From Branchiostoma floridae (lineage: Eukaryota; Chordata; Leptocardii; Amphioxiformes; Branchiostomatidae), in NCBI RefSeq assembly GCF_000003815.2, contig NC_049995.1, positions 16,617,048 through 16,681,047 of the forward strand: a DNA stretch of 64,000 nucleotides, in the 5' to 3' direction. The notes below the pieces were generated by a model that saw nothing but the letters and a program-made list of their open reading frames with translations, had not been told where the DNA came from and did not search any database. A program made the position numbers and the translations under genes. Position 1 is the stretch's first letter, and every line of letters starts with the position of its first letter. Positions 1 through 9,645 of this stretch are shown here, in pieces.

Positions 1-551
1 CTCTCGATCCGAATGTGTGATGTGGTCGAATATTCGGGTAGCCCACATTCTTATTGGAAAACATATTCTTCGATCATGTTTTTTTTTATTGCAACAGATA
101 AATACCTAACATGATGGCGACACACTCAAGCTCAACACGCTTATTTTCGTGCCGTCATCAGAAACAACTGAGAGTACAAAAGAACATTGAATCAAATACA
201 GACAAGCAAACATAAGAAAAGTAATATTGAGTAACACCACATAACAAAATCATAGAATATAAGAAAATACATTTGTATATAGGTGGATATTCGGACAGGT
301 ACTCCGGGCCAAGCTGGTTCATACACGTTCAGTTATTCAAATTTCAATCAAGTTGATATACTACTAAATAATTACCGATACAAACTAAATTTTAGACAAT
401 CTAGAGTTATACACCACAAAGCTTTAACCCGACAAAAGCCGTGCTGCCGGTTGCCCTTTTAACAATAATCTACATTACATATCTGACACCCCGATAATAC
501 GCCTTTGGTTGCAGGAGAGTTGGGGTAAGAAAACTAAGGCCATGTTACGTT
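1..551. other. unassigned AT-rich DNA
   Basis: I see no gene, RNA or recognisable repeat here. The sequence is AT-rich with stops in all frames. Confidence 0.5.
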
Positions 552-760
552 TATGAAGCTTAGACATCCAGGTAAGCAATATTCAAATACAATTCAATCT
601 CTACAACTGGATAAAAACGGATATTTACTTCCGGACGTTTCGATTGTTCTGACTAGTTCATTCGCTTTATGCTAAAGAAGAGTGATGGATGTCACTCGAA
701 ACGTCCGGAAGTAAATATCCGTTTTTTATCCAGTTGTAGAGATTGAATTGTATTTGAATA
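552..760 (+). repeat. snap-back palindromic element, family A
   Basis: Two long arms (about 580-643 and 697-760) are near-perfect reverse complements around a spacer of roughly 50 bp. The left side also carries the motif GACATCCAGGTAA, which recurs at the ends of copies near 4751, 5242, 20693, 20872 and 57564. It codes for nothing. It is most likely a foldback or MITE-type non-autonomous DNA element; the right terminal motif is missing, so the copy is truncated. Confidence 0.75.
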
Positions 761-1150
761 AGGCCATGTTGTTTCTATTACATGGATGACATCCACTGGG
801 AACCAAGAAATTGTTGCAAACGGTCTAAACAAAATTTTAGCAAAAAATAAAAGTGTTTCATTATGAAACCTAAGTGGTAAGAAAGATTTTTAAAAATGGC
901 TACAACACAGTATGTATTCCAAATATTGTAGATTCTGGGAACAACACAATTTTGTTGCCAGCGTGAGAAACAAAGTTTTAGCAAAAATAAGAGTTGCTTT
1001 TATCATGTAATTCAATTCGACAGGAAGATTGTACAAATAGCTAAATACACAGTATGATATTACAAATAATTAAGATTTTTTGTCACATCATTCCTGTTAT
1101 TTGGATGTATACAAAGTTATTTTAAAAGTGATTATTGTTATGTTTTATAA
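761..1150. other. unassigned AT-rich DNA
   Basis: No supported feature. A 68-codon minus-strand reading frame at 778-984 has no recognisable content. Confidence 0.4.
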
Positions 1151-1154
1151 TGTT

Positions 1155-1296
1155 TGGGATTGTGCACTTCTATTCCTTTTCATTTTAATTGTAACATGTG
1201 TAAAGCATACTGCAATTCAGCCGAAGAAATAAAGGCTGCCATTGTATGTTATAGTTTGTCGCTCGATGCGAAATAAAACCATTCATTCATTCTTTC
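1155..1296 (+). mobile_element. non-LTR retrotransposon 3' tail with ATTC repeats
   Basis: A short non-coding stretch with AATAAA-like motifs ends in a run of CATT/ATTC units. This is the usual 3' end of an L2/CR1-like LINE. The same layout recurs at 22849-22978 and 31965. Only the tail is present, so this is a severely 5'-truncated insertion. Confidence 0.45.
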
Positions 1297-1434
1297 AAAC
1301 CTTCTTTTTGCCTTTGGAGTTGACTTTGGTATGCTGCGACATTAGTGTCTGTTTCCCCATATTTGCTTGCAACGTATGACATATATTTGCTCAATTTGCA
1401 GCTGTTTTGAACGAATAATACTATGGTATTATGG

Positions 1435-1650
1435 TACAAAGCAGGGCTTGCTAGTGAACTCATACTGTGGAAGCCAACACACGGGTATGCACATGCAGGA
1501 CGACCTCGACTAACCTACATAGACCAGCTTGCCCGTGATGTGGGGTTGCGGGTTGAGGACTTAGAGAACGCTATTGGGGGACAGAGACGTTTGGAAGGAG
1601 AGAGTGGACCTGGTCCGGGCAAGTAGCCCGCAACGATGATGATGATGAAT
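1435..1650 (+). pseudogene. non-LTR retrotransposon C-terminal fragment
   Basis: The plus-strand frame reads LILWKPTHG, GRPRLTYIDQLARDVGL and VEDLENAIG, then a stop at 1624-1626. A short GATGATGAT tail follows. The GRP.LTYIDQL..D.GL..EDL pattern is one I associate with the extreme C-terminus of endonuclease/reverse transcriptase proteins of animal non-LTR elements that end in short tandem repeats. No reverse transcriptase core lies upstream, so this is a dead 5'-truncated copy. A more decayed relative is at 57330-57565. Confidence 0.7.
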
Positions 1651-1845
1651 ACTATGGTTGAATTTTTTATGCGAGCGTTGACGTCATCCATATAATCTAA
1701 CCAACGCGGCCTAATGCTCAAGAAAAAGAGCAGGGCAGACATTTGATACGGCAAAGCTGAAATGGAAATCAAACTTGATAGGGCGATATTCCACCCTCTT
1801 TTCCTAGATTTCTGTCGTTTGCTTTCGTCCTCGGGCGGTAAATTT

Positions 1846-1965
1846 CGACCAATCAGACGACGCGATGTTAAAATGGCGGGATTAGTCTGCAAACGATCTT
1901 TGCGGGTGATGTGACGATGGTATTTGTTGCCATGGCTACAGAGAACGCCGATGCCATTGGTCTTT
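1846..1965. promoter_or_regulatory. possible promoter-like motif cluster
   Basis: Within about 120 bp there is a forward CCAAT box (GACCAATCAG near 1858), an E2F/YY1-like AAAATGGCGGGA near 1870, an RFX X-box-like GTTGCCATGGCTAC near 1926 and an inverted CCAAT (GCCATTGGTC near 1953). All are NF-Y, E2F/YY1 and RFX consensus motifs. No adjacent gene is visible, so a promoter is only inferred. Confidence 0.25.
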
Positions 1966-1977
1966 GAGCGGGATCTA

Positions 1978-2225
1978 CGCTAAAATGTCGCAAAATGTCA
2001 AATGAGAGGTTTCCTTGCGGGAGTATTAACATAACATAATTCTTGTTTTTCACTTTTTGCCAAAGTAGAGAGAGGTTCTAAATCACTTATTTCATGGTCA
2101 CGATCAAAGCTAAAATGTCGCCAAATGTCAGATGAGAATGTATTAACGTAAGTAATTCTTGTTTTTCACTTTTTACCCAAAGTAGAAAGTGGTTTTAGAT
2201 CGCTTATTCCATGTTCATGAACAGA
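1978..2225 (+). repeat. two-copy tandem repeat, about 125-bp unit
   Basis: AAAATGTCG..AAATGTCA followed by AATTCTTGTTTTTCACTTTT occurs twice with small differences. The copies are about 1980-2105 and 2107-2225. No coding content. Confidence 0.75.
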
Positions 2226-3185
2226 GCTTAAATCAAGGCAATCTAGGTATAATGTATGGCTCTGAGACATAGAACGTGGTCTTTTTAATACCTTTTTATA
2301 GACCAACGTTTTATTTTTGTGCTGGAAAAAATCCATTCTTAAGGCAAGACGTAAGTTTTGTCTTTATGATTAGATGGGACCGTCTAGAATCCTGTCACGT
2401 ACTCAAAGCCAGAAACATGTTACATGTGTTAATATGCATAAATGTGAAGGTTGTAGTAACATATACGTTTGTTCCGATGTTCAACGTCACGGCGTAAGAA
2501 TCATGAGAATTCCATTCTGGAGAAGGAAAACGCTAGTGGTGCGCGTTTGAAGTGCTTATGATGTAAAAAAAAAACAAAAAAAAACTGAATTTAGACAGAA
2601 ATAAGGCAAGTATCGATGACACAATATAACAATATATTATGACCGGCTACGTTATCATATATTTTTCCAGAATGACCCTTATTCTGAACTTCATAAAAGC
2701 CGCAACAAGTGATTCTGAGAAATTAGAGCAGGTACCACATTTTCCTTGCTTTGGGGCAGAAAAAAGTAGGCCGGTGCTAGTTGTCCGAGGAGAATGGTTT
2801 GCGACCAGCTAACTCGCCTGGCATGTTATTTGACTACTAGTATATTTGTCCAACTTGTACTATTTTTCCTGCGACCTGTGGAGCCTGGTAGAGACTAAGA
2901 GCTTCATATGCACCTCAAACGGACTTGAATATATACGCATGTGTGACCCCACCTTTACACAAATACTATTTAGGCCGCAGCAAGGTCACAATTATGTCGT
3001 AACTAGGTTGCAACTAGGTCGCAGTGCGATCGTCGCCCAGTAGAATATGTATTCACATCTCCAGCATATGTCCCTTACAGTAGACTATTGACCTGGGATA
3101 AACTGCCTGACGCACGCACATCGTTATTGACGTGTACAGGAAATACCCTGCTTAACTGGTCAATACCACGATGTGTCGTCGTGTT
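2226..3185. other. unassigned DNA
   Basis: I see no gene or repeat I can name. Short reading frames (2276-2497, 2846-3043) lack recognisable motifs. Confidence 0.4.
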
Positions 3186-3189
3186 ACGT

Positions 3190-3425
3190 ATTATTTAAAC
3201 TGCATGTGTTTGACCCAGAACCCAGAGGTCCTGGGTTCAAATTCTGTTATGCTACCGGCCTTGTGTCCTAAAATTACGCGATTTTCCTCACTACACCCAG
3301 GTGTAAAGACGGGTACCTGACTTCGGTTGGGGAGATAAAAGGTGGTGCCTTCCAATCCCGTGTCCTAGACACAGTAGATAAAACCCCACTGCCTCTACGG
3401 TCTTATAAAAGGCTATAGGACTGTA
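3190..3425 (+). mobile_element. degenerate tRNA-derived SINE
   Basis: A B-box-like GGTTCAAATTC near 3235 is followed by body sequence (TTGTGTCCTAAAA, CTCACT.CACCCAGGTGTAAA, GGTACCTGACTTCGGTTGGGGAG). That body matches the SINE at 42813-43100 read on the minus strand. The tRNA-like head is damaged, and the 3' part differs, so this is an old or subfamily copy. Confidence 0.65.
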
Positions 3426-3589
3426 TATACCTTTTGGCATAACAAAACTGAAATAAGTGAAAATACGTTTAACTTACTGACTCTAGCGCGGTGCCAATAG
3501 AAATAATACTATACTGCGCTGTTTAAACCTCCATGCATTCGGAATAAGCAAAAATAACACCAATCACGCACTGTTTGCTTTGAGCAGAT

Positions 3590-3970
3590 TGCTGGTAAAA
3601 CAAAACAAGACGAGAGGATCTAGGAATGCAATTTAACCTCCTAGGTAGAATCAAGGAGTTTTTAAAAAAGACTTGGTAGAATACACATGGGGACAAGAAA
3701 GGCATGTTTGTTTTCTGTTACCAGACCCTAGCAAATTCTTCCGACCCTAGACTTTTCATTGGATCGACCGCTGGCATGGGTCATAGTATTTCCGATTTTC
3801 TAGTAAAATAAGCAAGACGCGAGGAATGCAATGAATACAGTTGGTAGAATACACATGGGCCGGGGAAGACATGTTGTGTTTTGGATTATCCAAAACTATA
3901 GCAAAACCTGCCGACCCTAGTTTTTTTTCTTTAAATAGACTGGAAAGGAACATGACGTATCCGATCTGAC
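3590..3970 (+). repeat. two-copy diverged tandem repeat, about 190-bp unit
   Basis: Shared blocks include AAGACG.GAGG..., TTGGTAGAATACACATGGG, CCGACCCTAG and TTCCGAT at corresponding positions in both halves. A related fragment near 9870-9985 shares the CATGTTTT..., CCGATCTGA portion. Non-coding. Confidence 0.55.
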
Positions 3971-4750
3971 GTACGAGTGATGAAATCCACAACAGAATCT
4001 TAAGCAACCTTGCAAATTTTCTTACAGACTTCCTTCCTATTTCAAACTCTGTTTACAGGTTATTGGAGCAATCACTGTAAAATGTGTGGTTTCTTTGTTA
4101 ATTTTGTGACACAATATGATGTTGAAGATACCAGCGCTCCAGTACAGTTTTACATTCATTTTGTAAACGGTAATGTCGAATTAGTTCGGCCTAAATCTGT
4201 ACAAATACGACATCTGTACAAATACAAAGAGAATCCCTACCGAACCTATTTTTTCAGAACATACTTGGAAACAGAAGATTTGATTTCCATAGGCTTGATG
4301 TGATTGTATAAACAAGGCTCTAATCTCCAAGAAGTAAGTAATCACCAAATCAAGACGACATCCCATACATTGTATACACTACATTAAACATATCTTGTCT
4401 ACGTGTACTTATTTGTGAATAGATGGTCTACGTGTGCGACGCTGTGATAGTGACTCACACTCCATGGTTATGTATGATTACTACGAAAACATTCTAATCA
4501 CCGTTCGAAATCAGCAGTGTATTTTAAACAGTGTGTAATGTGAATTCTTTCAGGCTTCCTTGTATCATATAATACACCATTGACAGTATAAACATATAGA
4601 TATTCCAATCTCTAGTCTGTAAGAAAGCATGTTCTCGCCAATTTAGATGCCATGTAAAATTATGCAGGATAGTGCGGACTCACGTGTAAGTGTTGGTGAC
4701 AGGTGCCCTAGTTGTGTGCTCTAGGCTGTAGCGAGACAGAAATGAACATA
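3971..4750. other. unassigned DNA with one 97-codon ORF
   Basis: The plus-strand frame 4010-4303 is open for 97 codons (contains QFYIHFVNGNVELVRPKS). It matches no family I know, lacks visible splice context and sits in AT-rich DNA, so I do not call it a gene. Nothing else is supported. Confidence 0.3.
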
Positions 4751-4773
4751 TATGAAGGTTAGACATCCAGGTA

Positions 4774-5014
4774 ATACCCCTGTCACATTGCGCGAAAATC
4801 GATCGAACGGCGATTCTGCGGCAATCGCCCGAGCCTCGCTTATACAGTAATAATAACTTTATTGCAAAACAATTGTACAAGGTACAAAGTATGGCTTATA
4901 TGTGAATGGGACGGTTTTCAGGTGAAAAAAACGCGCAACCCTCTGTCGATCTTAAATATGGCCGATCTTCCATCGATACGCCCGAAGTTCGTGGATAATG
5001 TGACAGGGGTATAA
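4774..5014. mobile_element. MITE with ATACCCCTGTCACATT termini
   Basis: Terminal inverted repeats ATACCCCTGTCACATT (4774-4789) and AATGTGACAGGGGTAT (4999-5014) are exact. The interior carries a piece resembling a LINE tail (ATAATAACTTTATTGCAAAAC, 4848-4868) followed by ACAAGGTACAAAG. Non-coding; superfamily unresolved. Confidence 0.75.
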
Positions 5015-5030
5015 ACAATATTCAAATACA

Positions 5031-5216
5031 TATGCCAAAAAGCAGTTACTCAAGCAACTGGATATGATTTTGCGCTGTCACATAGGTCTTGCGATCGTCG
5101 TACGATCGCTAACTTCGGGCATTTTGGAGGACAAAAAATGTACGTCTCCTGCAAATTTCTGTCTTGGTACGCAAAGTCATATCCAGTTGCTTGAGTAACT
5201 GCTTTTTTGGCATATG
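5031..5216. mobile_element. palindromic MITE, family C
   Basis: Arms CATATGCCAAAAAGCAGTTA... and its complement ...GCTTTTTTGGCATATG are nearly perfect for about 45 bp. The core (CGATCGTCGTACGATCGCTA onward) is shared with the element at 6494-6706, so a core from one family is enclosed by arms of another. Arm relatives occur at 19712 and 57588. Confidence 0.75.
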
Positions 5217-5242
5217 TTATTACCTGGATGTCAAACCTTCAA

Positions 5243-5362
5243 CGGCGAAATATTCAAATACAATTTAATCTCTACAACCGGATAAAAAATAGAGATTTAC
5301 TTCTTGACGTTTCGAGTGACATCCATCACTCTTATTCATCGCTTTCCAATTGTATTTGAAGA
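5243..5362 (+). repeat. family A fragment
   Basis: AATATTCAAATACAATT..AATCTCTACAACCGGATAAAAA followed by GACGTTTCGAGTGACATCCATCACTCTT repeats the arm sequence of the element at 552-760, with a residual right arm (CAATTGTATTTGAA) at about 5347-5360. Confidence 0.7.
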
Positions 5363-5700
5363 TAAAAAAAGACCACATTTTGCAATGAATCTAGCACAGA
5401 AACGCGCCACTAACAACCACGTTTACGTGAGTCACACCCAGAATCAACGCACACCTGAATAAAACAAGACCCAGGTACCTTCCGCTATCAAATCTACGGC
5501 AATTTCGGACGCTGAATATTGTTTAATACCACGATATCTTTCCCTCACCTTTAGCAAGATGTCCTCTACTCCCGTGTTGGATGTCGAGTGTGTATGTTAG
5601 AATCCGCTATCCTACACTTCTGGCTAAAATGCCAACAGCGGCCTTTTCTCCTCCCAGACGAAAATGCCAAACGGTAAATGCTGTTTGGATTATTTCGTCC
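5363..5700. other. unassigned DNA
   Basis: No supported feature. Confidence 0.3.
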
Positions 5701-5703
5701 TGC

Positions 5704-5775
5704 TGACGTCAGCACCGGTTGCCATGACAACGGTTACCGTCGTGCGATTCGTTGAATAAGGCGCGCGGCTCGTGT
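5704..5775. promoter_or_regulatory. CRE plus RFX X-box motif pair
   Basis: A full palindromic CRE, TGACGTCA, lies at 5704-5711. Seven bases on, GTTGCCATGACAAC (5718-5731) matches the RFX X-box consensus in both half-sites. GC-rich sequence follows (GGCGCGCGGC at 5760-5769, TTGGCGCGAG). In animals X-boxes often lie in promoters of ciliary and MHC-related genes. No downstream coding exon is evident, so function is inferred only. Confidence 0.35.
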
Positions 5776-6330
5776 GTTTTGGCGCGAGCGTTAATTAGTC
5801 GGCTACGTCTACCTACCTTGGGTAAATATTACGATTAGAATAAAAACACGCTGGGAAAACTGTTATCAATAGAAGACTATAGTTGCGAAATCGTAATATA
5901 TGCCCGTGTTTTTCAACATTTGATTTGATTTATTCGGCTGTATAAAAAGGAATGTAGCTTGCTACTAGTCGTGTTCTAATTCACGCGTAGTCCTGGTAAC
6001 TGCAAAATATATAATAAACAATATACACGACTACAATGCGTTTACAGTAACATGCTTTAACGTCCTTGGTCATACAAACAATGTGAAGAAGGCATTTGAG
6101 ATACGGAGGTGAACGGTTTTTTTATACATTGTATTGCAACATGAATGTTATACAATATACAGTGGTGCCACACTCAAGCCAACTGCCGTAAATTAAAGGC
6201 AGCACTGAACACTTGTCAAATGTACAGGAAAAGAGGTAGACAGTTAATTTACAACAAAAGAAACCAGCTAACATACAATTTGGTTAAAAATACTAGTAAA
6301 ATACCGGTAAAAGACGATCTGTATTTAGTT
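5776..6330. other. unassigned DNA
   Basis: AT-rich. A 66-codon plus-strand frame at 6145-6345 (Lys/Asn-rich) has no recognisable motif. Confidence 0.3.
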
Positions 6331-6332
6331 CA

Positions 6333-6905
6333 TGGCAAAAGATAACTGTAGAGAAGGAATACGTCTTTCTAAGCTAGACAAGACTCGGTAAATAATATAC
6401 CAGCTCATGTTTCTTGGCTGTTGCTGCATGGCCCAAATATGGACCTATAAGCCGCACACTTCTGTTGGACCCGGCATTTGACGTAAAACGTAAGGGCGTG
6501 GTCACGTAGGACGTACGATCGTCGTACGATCGCTAACTTCGGGCATTTTGGAGGACAAAAATGTACGTCTCCTGCAAAGTTTAACTGTTTTGGTACACAC
6601 AATGCGCGTTTTGGATCCATGTCGGTGGTTGGTTCTGTCACGGCCTGCTTGAAAAACCGATGGCATCAAAATCGTACGACGATCGCGCGACCTATGTGAC
6701 TGCGCCATATATCAGCATGGAAACGATCTATGTTTACCTGATGGCAAACTATAACTGTAGAGGAGGAAAAAGTATTTCTAAGGTAGACAAGTCTTGATAA
6801 ATAACATGGCAGATCAAATTTCTCTGCCGTTGCATGCATGGCCCAAATATGGATAAACAGGTCGCATACTTCCGGTCAGACCTGGCGTTTGATGTAAAAC
6901 GTACG
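6333..6905 (+). repeat. two-copy repeat split by a MITE
   Basis: GCAAAAGATAACTGTAGAG... to ...TTTGACGTAAAACGTA (about 6333-6490) recurs at about 6743-6905 (GCAAACTATAACTGTAGAGG to TTTGATGTAAAACGTA). The element at 6494-6706 sits between them. Confidence 0.7.
6494..6706. mobile_element. MITE, family D
   Basis: Left end GGCGTGGTCACGTAGG followed by CGTACGATCGTCGTACGATC; right end ATCGTACGACGATCGCGCG, then CCTATGTGACTGCGCC. The ends are imperfect inverted repeats. The left half (GCTAACTTCGGGCATTTTGGA) is shared with the core of 5031-5216. Non-coding. Confidence 0.7.
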
Positions 6906-6906
6906 T

Positions 6907-7129
6907 TGAGAACGGATGAAGACGTTTATGGTACATTTTCGCCCCAAGGAGCCAAATTCACAGGTCACAGCAAGACAAAACATTCGCATGCAAATTTCTT
7001 TCTTTTTTCGTAGTCGTAGTTATAATCTAGGATAGAAGTTCGACTTCCTCGCATGGTAATGTTTAAAATGTAGCATAAATTGTATGTTATAGCTTTGGCA
7101 ATAGCATGAGGAATGTACATTTTTCAGTG
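6907..7129. other. unassigned DNA
   Basis: No supported feature. Confidence 0.3.
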
Positions 7130-7420
7130 GTACTGATTAGGGCTGGGTACCGGTACAGAACATTCAGGTCCAGATCCGGACCTGAGCCTGGACCTGATTC
7201 AGTATGACACATAGCAATGGTCCATTTCACTACAAAGAAATCTGTTTGGTGGAGTATTAGACTTACACTGGCGTTTTAAAATCCTACAACGCTAACTACA
7301 CCCTACGATTGGCTGTAAAGCTTGGTAGAAATTACTATAAACTCTACTCTACTTCACTCTTGTTATTTTCTTCAACCTGCAAGCGCCAAAACGTGTGAAT
7401 GCCTGATAAAATAATCTGTT

Positions 7421-8782
7421 AATTACCTTTGCCAGAATGGCTAATTACCTTTGCCAGAATGGCTAAGGTTATATGTTTTGGGCTTGTGAGTCTGTGTGTG
7501 TGTCTGTGTGTCTGTCTGTTAACAGCATAACTCAAGAAGTCTTGGATGGATCCCGATAATATTTGGTAGGTGGGTAGGGGTCGGGAAAACGAAGGTCAAG
7601 TTCGATAATGGGCCCCCTAGCGGCTTGCTAAGGTACTGCAGCAGAACCTCAATTTTTGATATCTCGTGTTCTGGACATGCTGTGATCATGATTTTTAAGT
7701 GGTAGATAGCCCTCGAGGCAGAGAGTAAGTGCTGTGAGTTTGGGCCCCCTAGCGGCTTTGCTGGAACTGCAGGCGCCGGTTTCCTTTCAAACTTTGGATG
7801 AGAATAACTCTACAACGTGTTGACGGATCGTCATGATTTTTGGTATGTAGATAGAATGAGTGATGACTTACATAATGGTATACTAATTATGCAAATCAGC
7901 AGCTAATTTGCATAATTAATGAGGAAAAATTATACATCCACTACATTCCATGATAGGACTTTCAAACTTGTCACATATGTAGCTGGGAAGGAGAGAAATG
8001 TCGACAGATATCAATTATGCAAATGATGACCTCATTTGCATAATTAATGAGAAAATATGAACATGTTGACGGATCATCATGTTTTTTTGTATGTAGGTAG
8101 CGTAAGTGAAGACCTACATAATGAGATAACAATTATGCAAATCAACAGCTAATTTGCATAATTAATGAGGATATTTTATAAATTCACTACATTCCATGAT
8201 AGTGCTTTAAAACTTGTCACATATGTAGCTGAGAAAGAGAGAAATGTCAATACATATTTATCATGCAAATGATGATCTCATTTGCATAATTAATGAGAAA
8301 ATATTAACGTGTTGACGGATCGTCATGATTTTCGGCATGTAGATAGCCTAAATGAAGACTTATATAATGTGATACTTATTATGCAAGTTAACAGCTAATT
8401 TGCATAATTGATTAGGAAAAGTTCATAAATCCACTGCATTCCATTATAGTACTTTCATCAAAGTTGTCACATATGTAACTGAGAAAGAGGGAAGAGAGTA
8501 AGAGGTGTATTTAAAGACTTTGAAAGAGAATAAGTCAAGAATGGATCAAAGGATCATCATGATTTTTGGTATGCTGATAGCTTAAGTAATGCTTGATACA
8601 ATTTGATATCAATTAATTGTAAATTGGGATCTAATTTGCATAATAAATGCCGAAATTTTATAAACCAACTCCAAGCTTTTAATTATAAAGAAAATGAAAT
8701 GAGTAACGCATTTGTCTACAGACATCATTCTACATAACAAACCTGGTTTATTTGGCAAAGGTATGTGTTCGTGGAACTCTAG
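7421..8782 (+). mobile_element. Helitron/Helentron-like non-autonomous insertion
   Basis: The segment interrupts the hAT-like host element. It begins AATTACCTTTGCCAGAATGG, duplicated exactly as 22-bp copies at 7421-7442 and 7443-7464. Near its end lies TGGCAAAGGTAT (8753-8764), complementary to the start, then a short hairpin GTTC-GTG-GAAC (8767-8777), then CTAG (8779-8782) followed by T. A terminal repeat pairing with a subterminal one, a 3' hairpin, CTAG and internal tandem repeats fit a rolling-circle-type non-autonomous element. No target duplication is visible. Confidence 0.55.
7800..8500 (+). repeat. 246-bp tandem repeat with paired octamers
   Basis: TGTTGACGGATC begins units at 7818, 8064 and 8310, an exact 246-bp period, with a decayed fourth unit to about 8660. 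Units carry inverted pairs of ATGCAAAT and ATTTGCAT. Ten perfect octamers lie between 7889 and 8641. Confidence 0.9.
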
Positions 8783-9071
8783 TTTTCTAATAGGTCCAAT
8801 ATCCGGTCCCCCTAATCTTTTCAGGTCCGGTGTTTCTGAACCGGTTCAATAAGAAAAACCGGTTTTGTACCAGTACGCTGTACCGATACCCAGCCCTAAT
8901 ACTGATAATGTCTGAAGTTAGAGAATATGCTACCGATATGACTAGATAGAATGTTTCTGTTATTAACATTCATAGTACAATCTAACATGTAGTGTGCTTG
9001 CGAAACCGTGCGTGTGTGTCCTACGTGATCTAGTCGCTGATAATATGTCTGGGGGATAAATTAACCAAATG

Positions 9072-9350
9072 CCAGGCGCAAGGGTCAGGTGGGTAGAGTG
9101 TTCGCCTTGCATTCGGTAGGTAGTGAGTTCCATCCCCGGCCGAGTGATACCAAAGGCTTTAAAAAGGGTACATGCTGCGTTCTAGATCTACTTAGCACTT
9201 AGCATTTGGGAAAGGACGTGGGAATTTAACACAAATTACTCTCAGTGGACTAGCCCCCTGCTAGTTGTGTGGCCCACGGCTACGGAAACGGAGAAAGGCG
9301 CCGCCCTCTGCGCTCCATCAGGTGTGGAAAGATTTTTTGATCGTCCTGAA
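9072..9350 (+). mobile_element. tRNA-derived SINE, second family
   Basis: A tRNA-like head has an A-box-like GGTGGGTAGAGTG and a B-box-like GAGTTCCATCCC. The body has GGAAAGGACGTGGG and GAAAGGCGCCGCCCTCTGCGC. This body differs from the SINEs at 42813 and 58781, so it is a separate family. The head alone resembles a tRNA pseudogene; I do not call a functional tRNA. Confidence 0.65.
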
Positions 9351-9441
9351 TAGAACTGAAATAGATTAGATTCAAACAAACCTAGCGATGTTGATTGTAC
9401 TCACAATAAAAGTAACAGTATTTCTCTTGTTCTGTAACAGT

Positions 9442-9645
9442 TTAGCAGATTTCAATTTGTGTAGAGAAATTATCAAAAAGAGTTGGAGCTTCCCGGTGTG
9501 AGTGGACCAAAACATTCCGGATAGATAGGGTAGGGAATTTCCCGAGCAGTCTTGTAACACCTGCTTCGCTTATTGAGTCAGTGAAGTCAAACTTGCTGAA
9601 GCTTGATGTTTCTGACTTAGGGAGAAGAAATGCTGCCACAGTGAG
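9442..9645 (-). pseudogene. LRR-like exon fragment
   Basis: The minus-strand frame (stop at 9442) begins VAAFLLPKSETSSFSKFDF and continues TDSISEAGVTRLLGKFPTL. The L.KLDF..SI.EAGVTRLL cadence resembles an RI-type leucine-rich repeat as found in NLR-like proteins. Copies at 33400-33515 (plus) and 48530-48645 (plus) share both protein and flanking DNA. No neighbouring repeats or splice partners are visible, so this looks like a scattered shard rather than a working gene. Confidence 0.45.

Larger units (their letters stand above)
4751..5242. mobile_element. composite of nested inverted-repeat elements
   Basis: Outer arms are GAAGGTTAGACATCCAGGTA at 4754-4773 and its near-exact reverse complement at about 5222-5241. 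Inside lie two further complete inverted-repeat elements, 4774-5014 and 5031-5216, separated by a remnant with AATATTCAAATACA, which is body sequence of family A. The arrangement implies at least two independent insertions into one family A copy. Confidence 0.7.
7138..8898. mobile_element. hAT-like non-autonomous element carrying an insertion
   Basis: Ends TAGGGCTGGGTACCGGTAC and GTACCGATACCCAGCCCTA are imperfect inverted repeats. They are flanked by GTACTGAT (7130-7137) and ATACTGAT (8899-8906), a 7/8 match to an 8-bp target duplication, as expected for hAT. A shorter relative at about 21186-21612 aligns to both sides of a 1.36-kb internal insertion (7421-8782). No transposase is present. 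Confidence 0.75.

Noticed and set aside
4010-4303. 97-codon plus-strand ORF
   Set aside because: No recognisable domain, no splice or promoter context; AT-rich chance frame is more likely.
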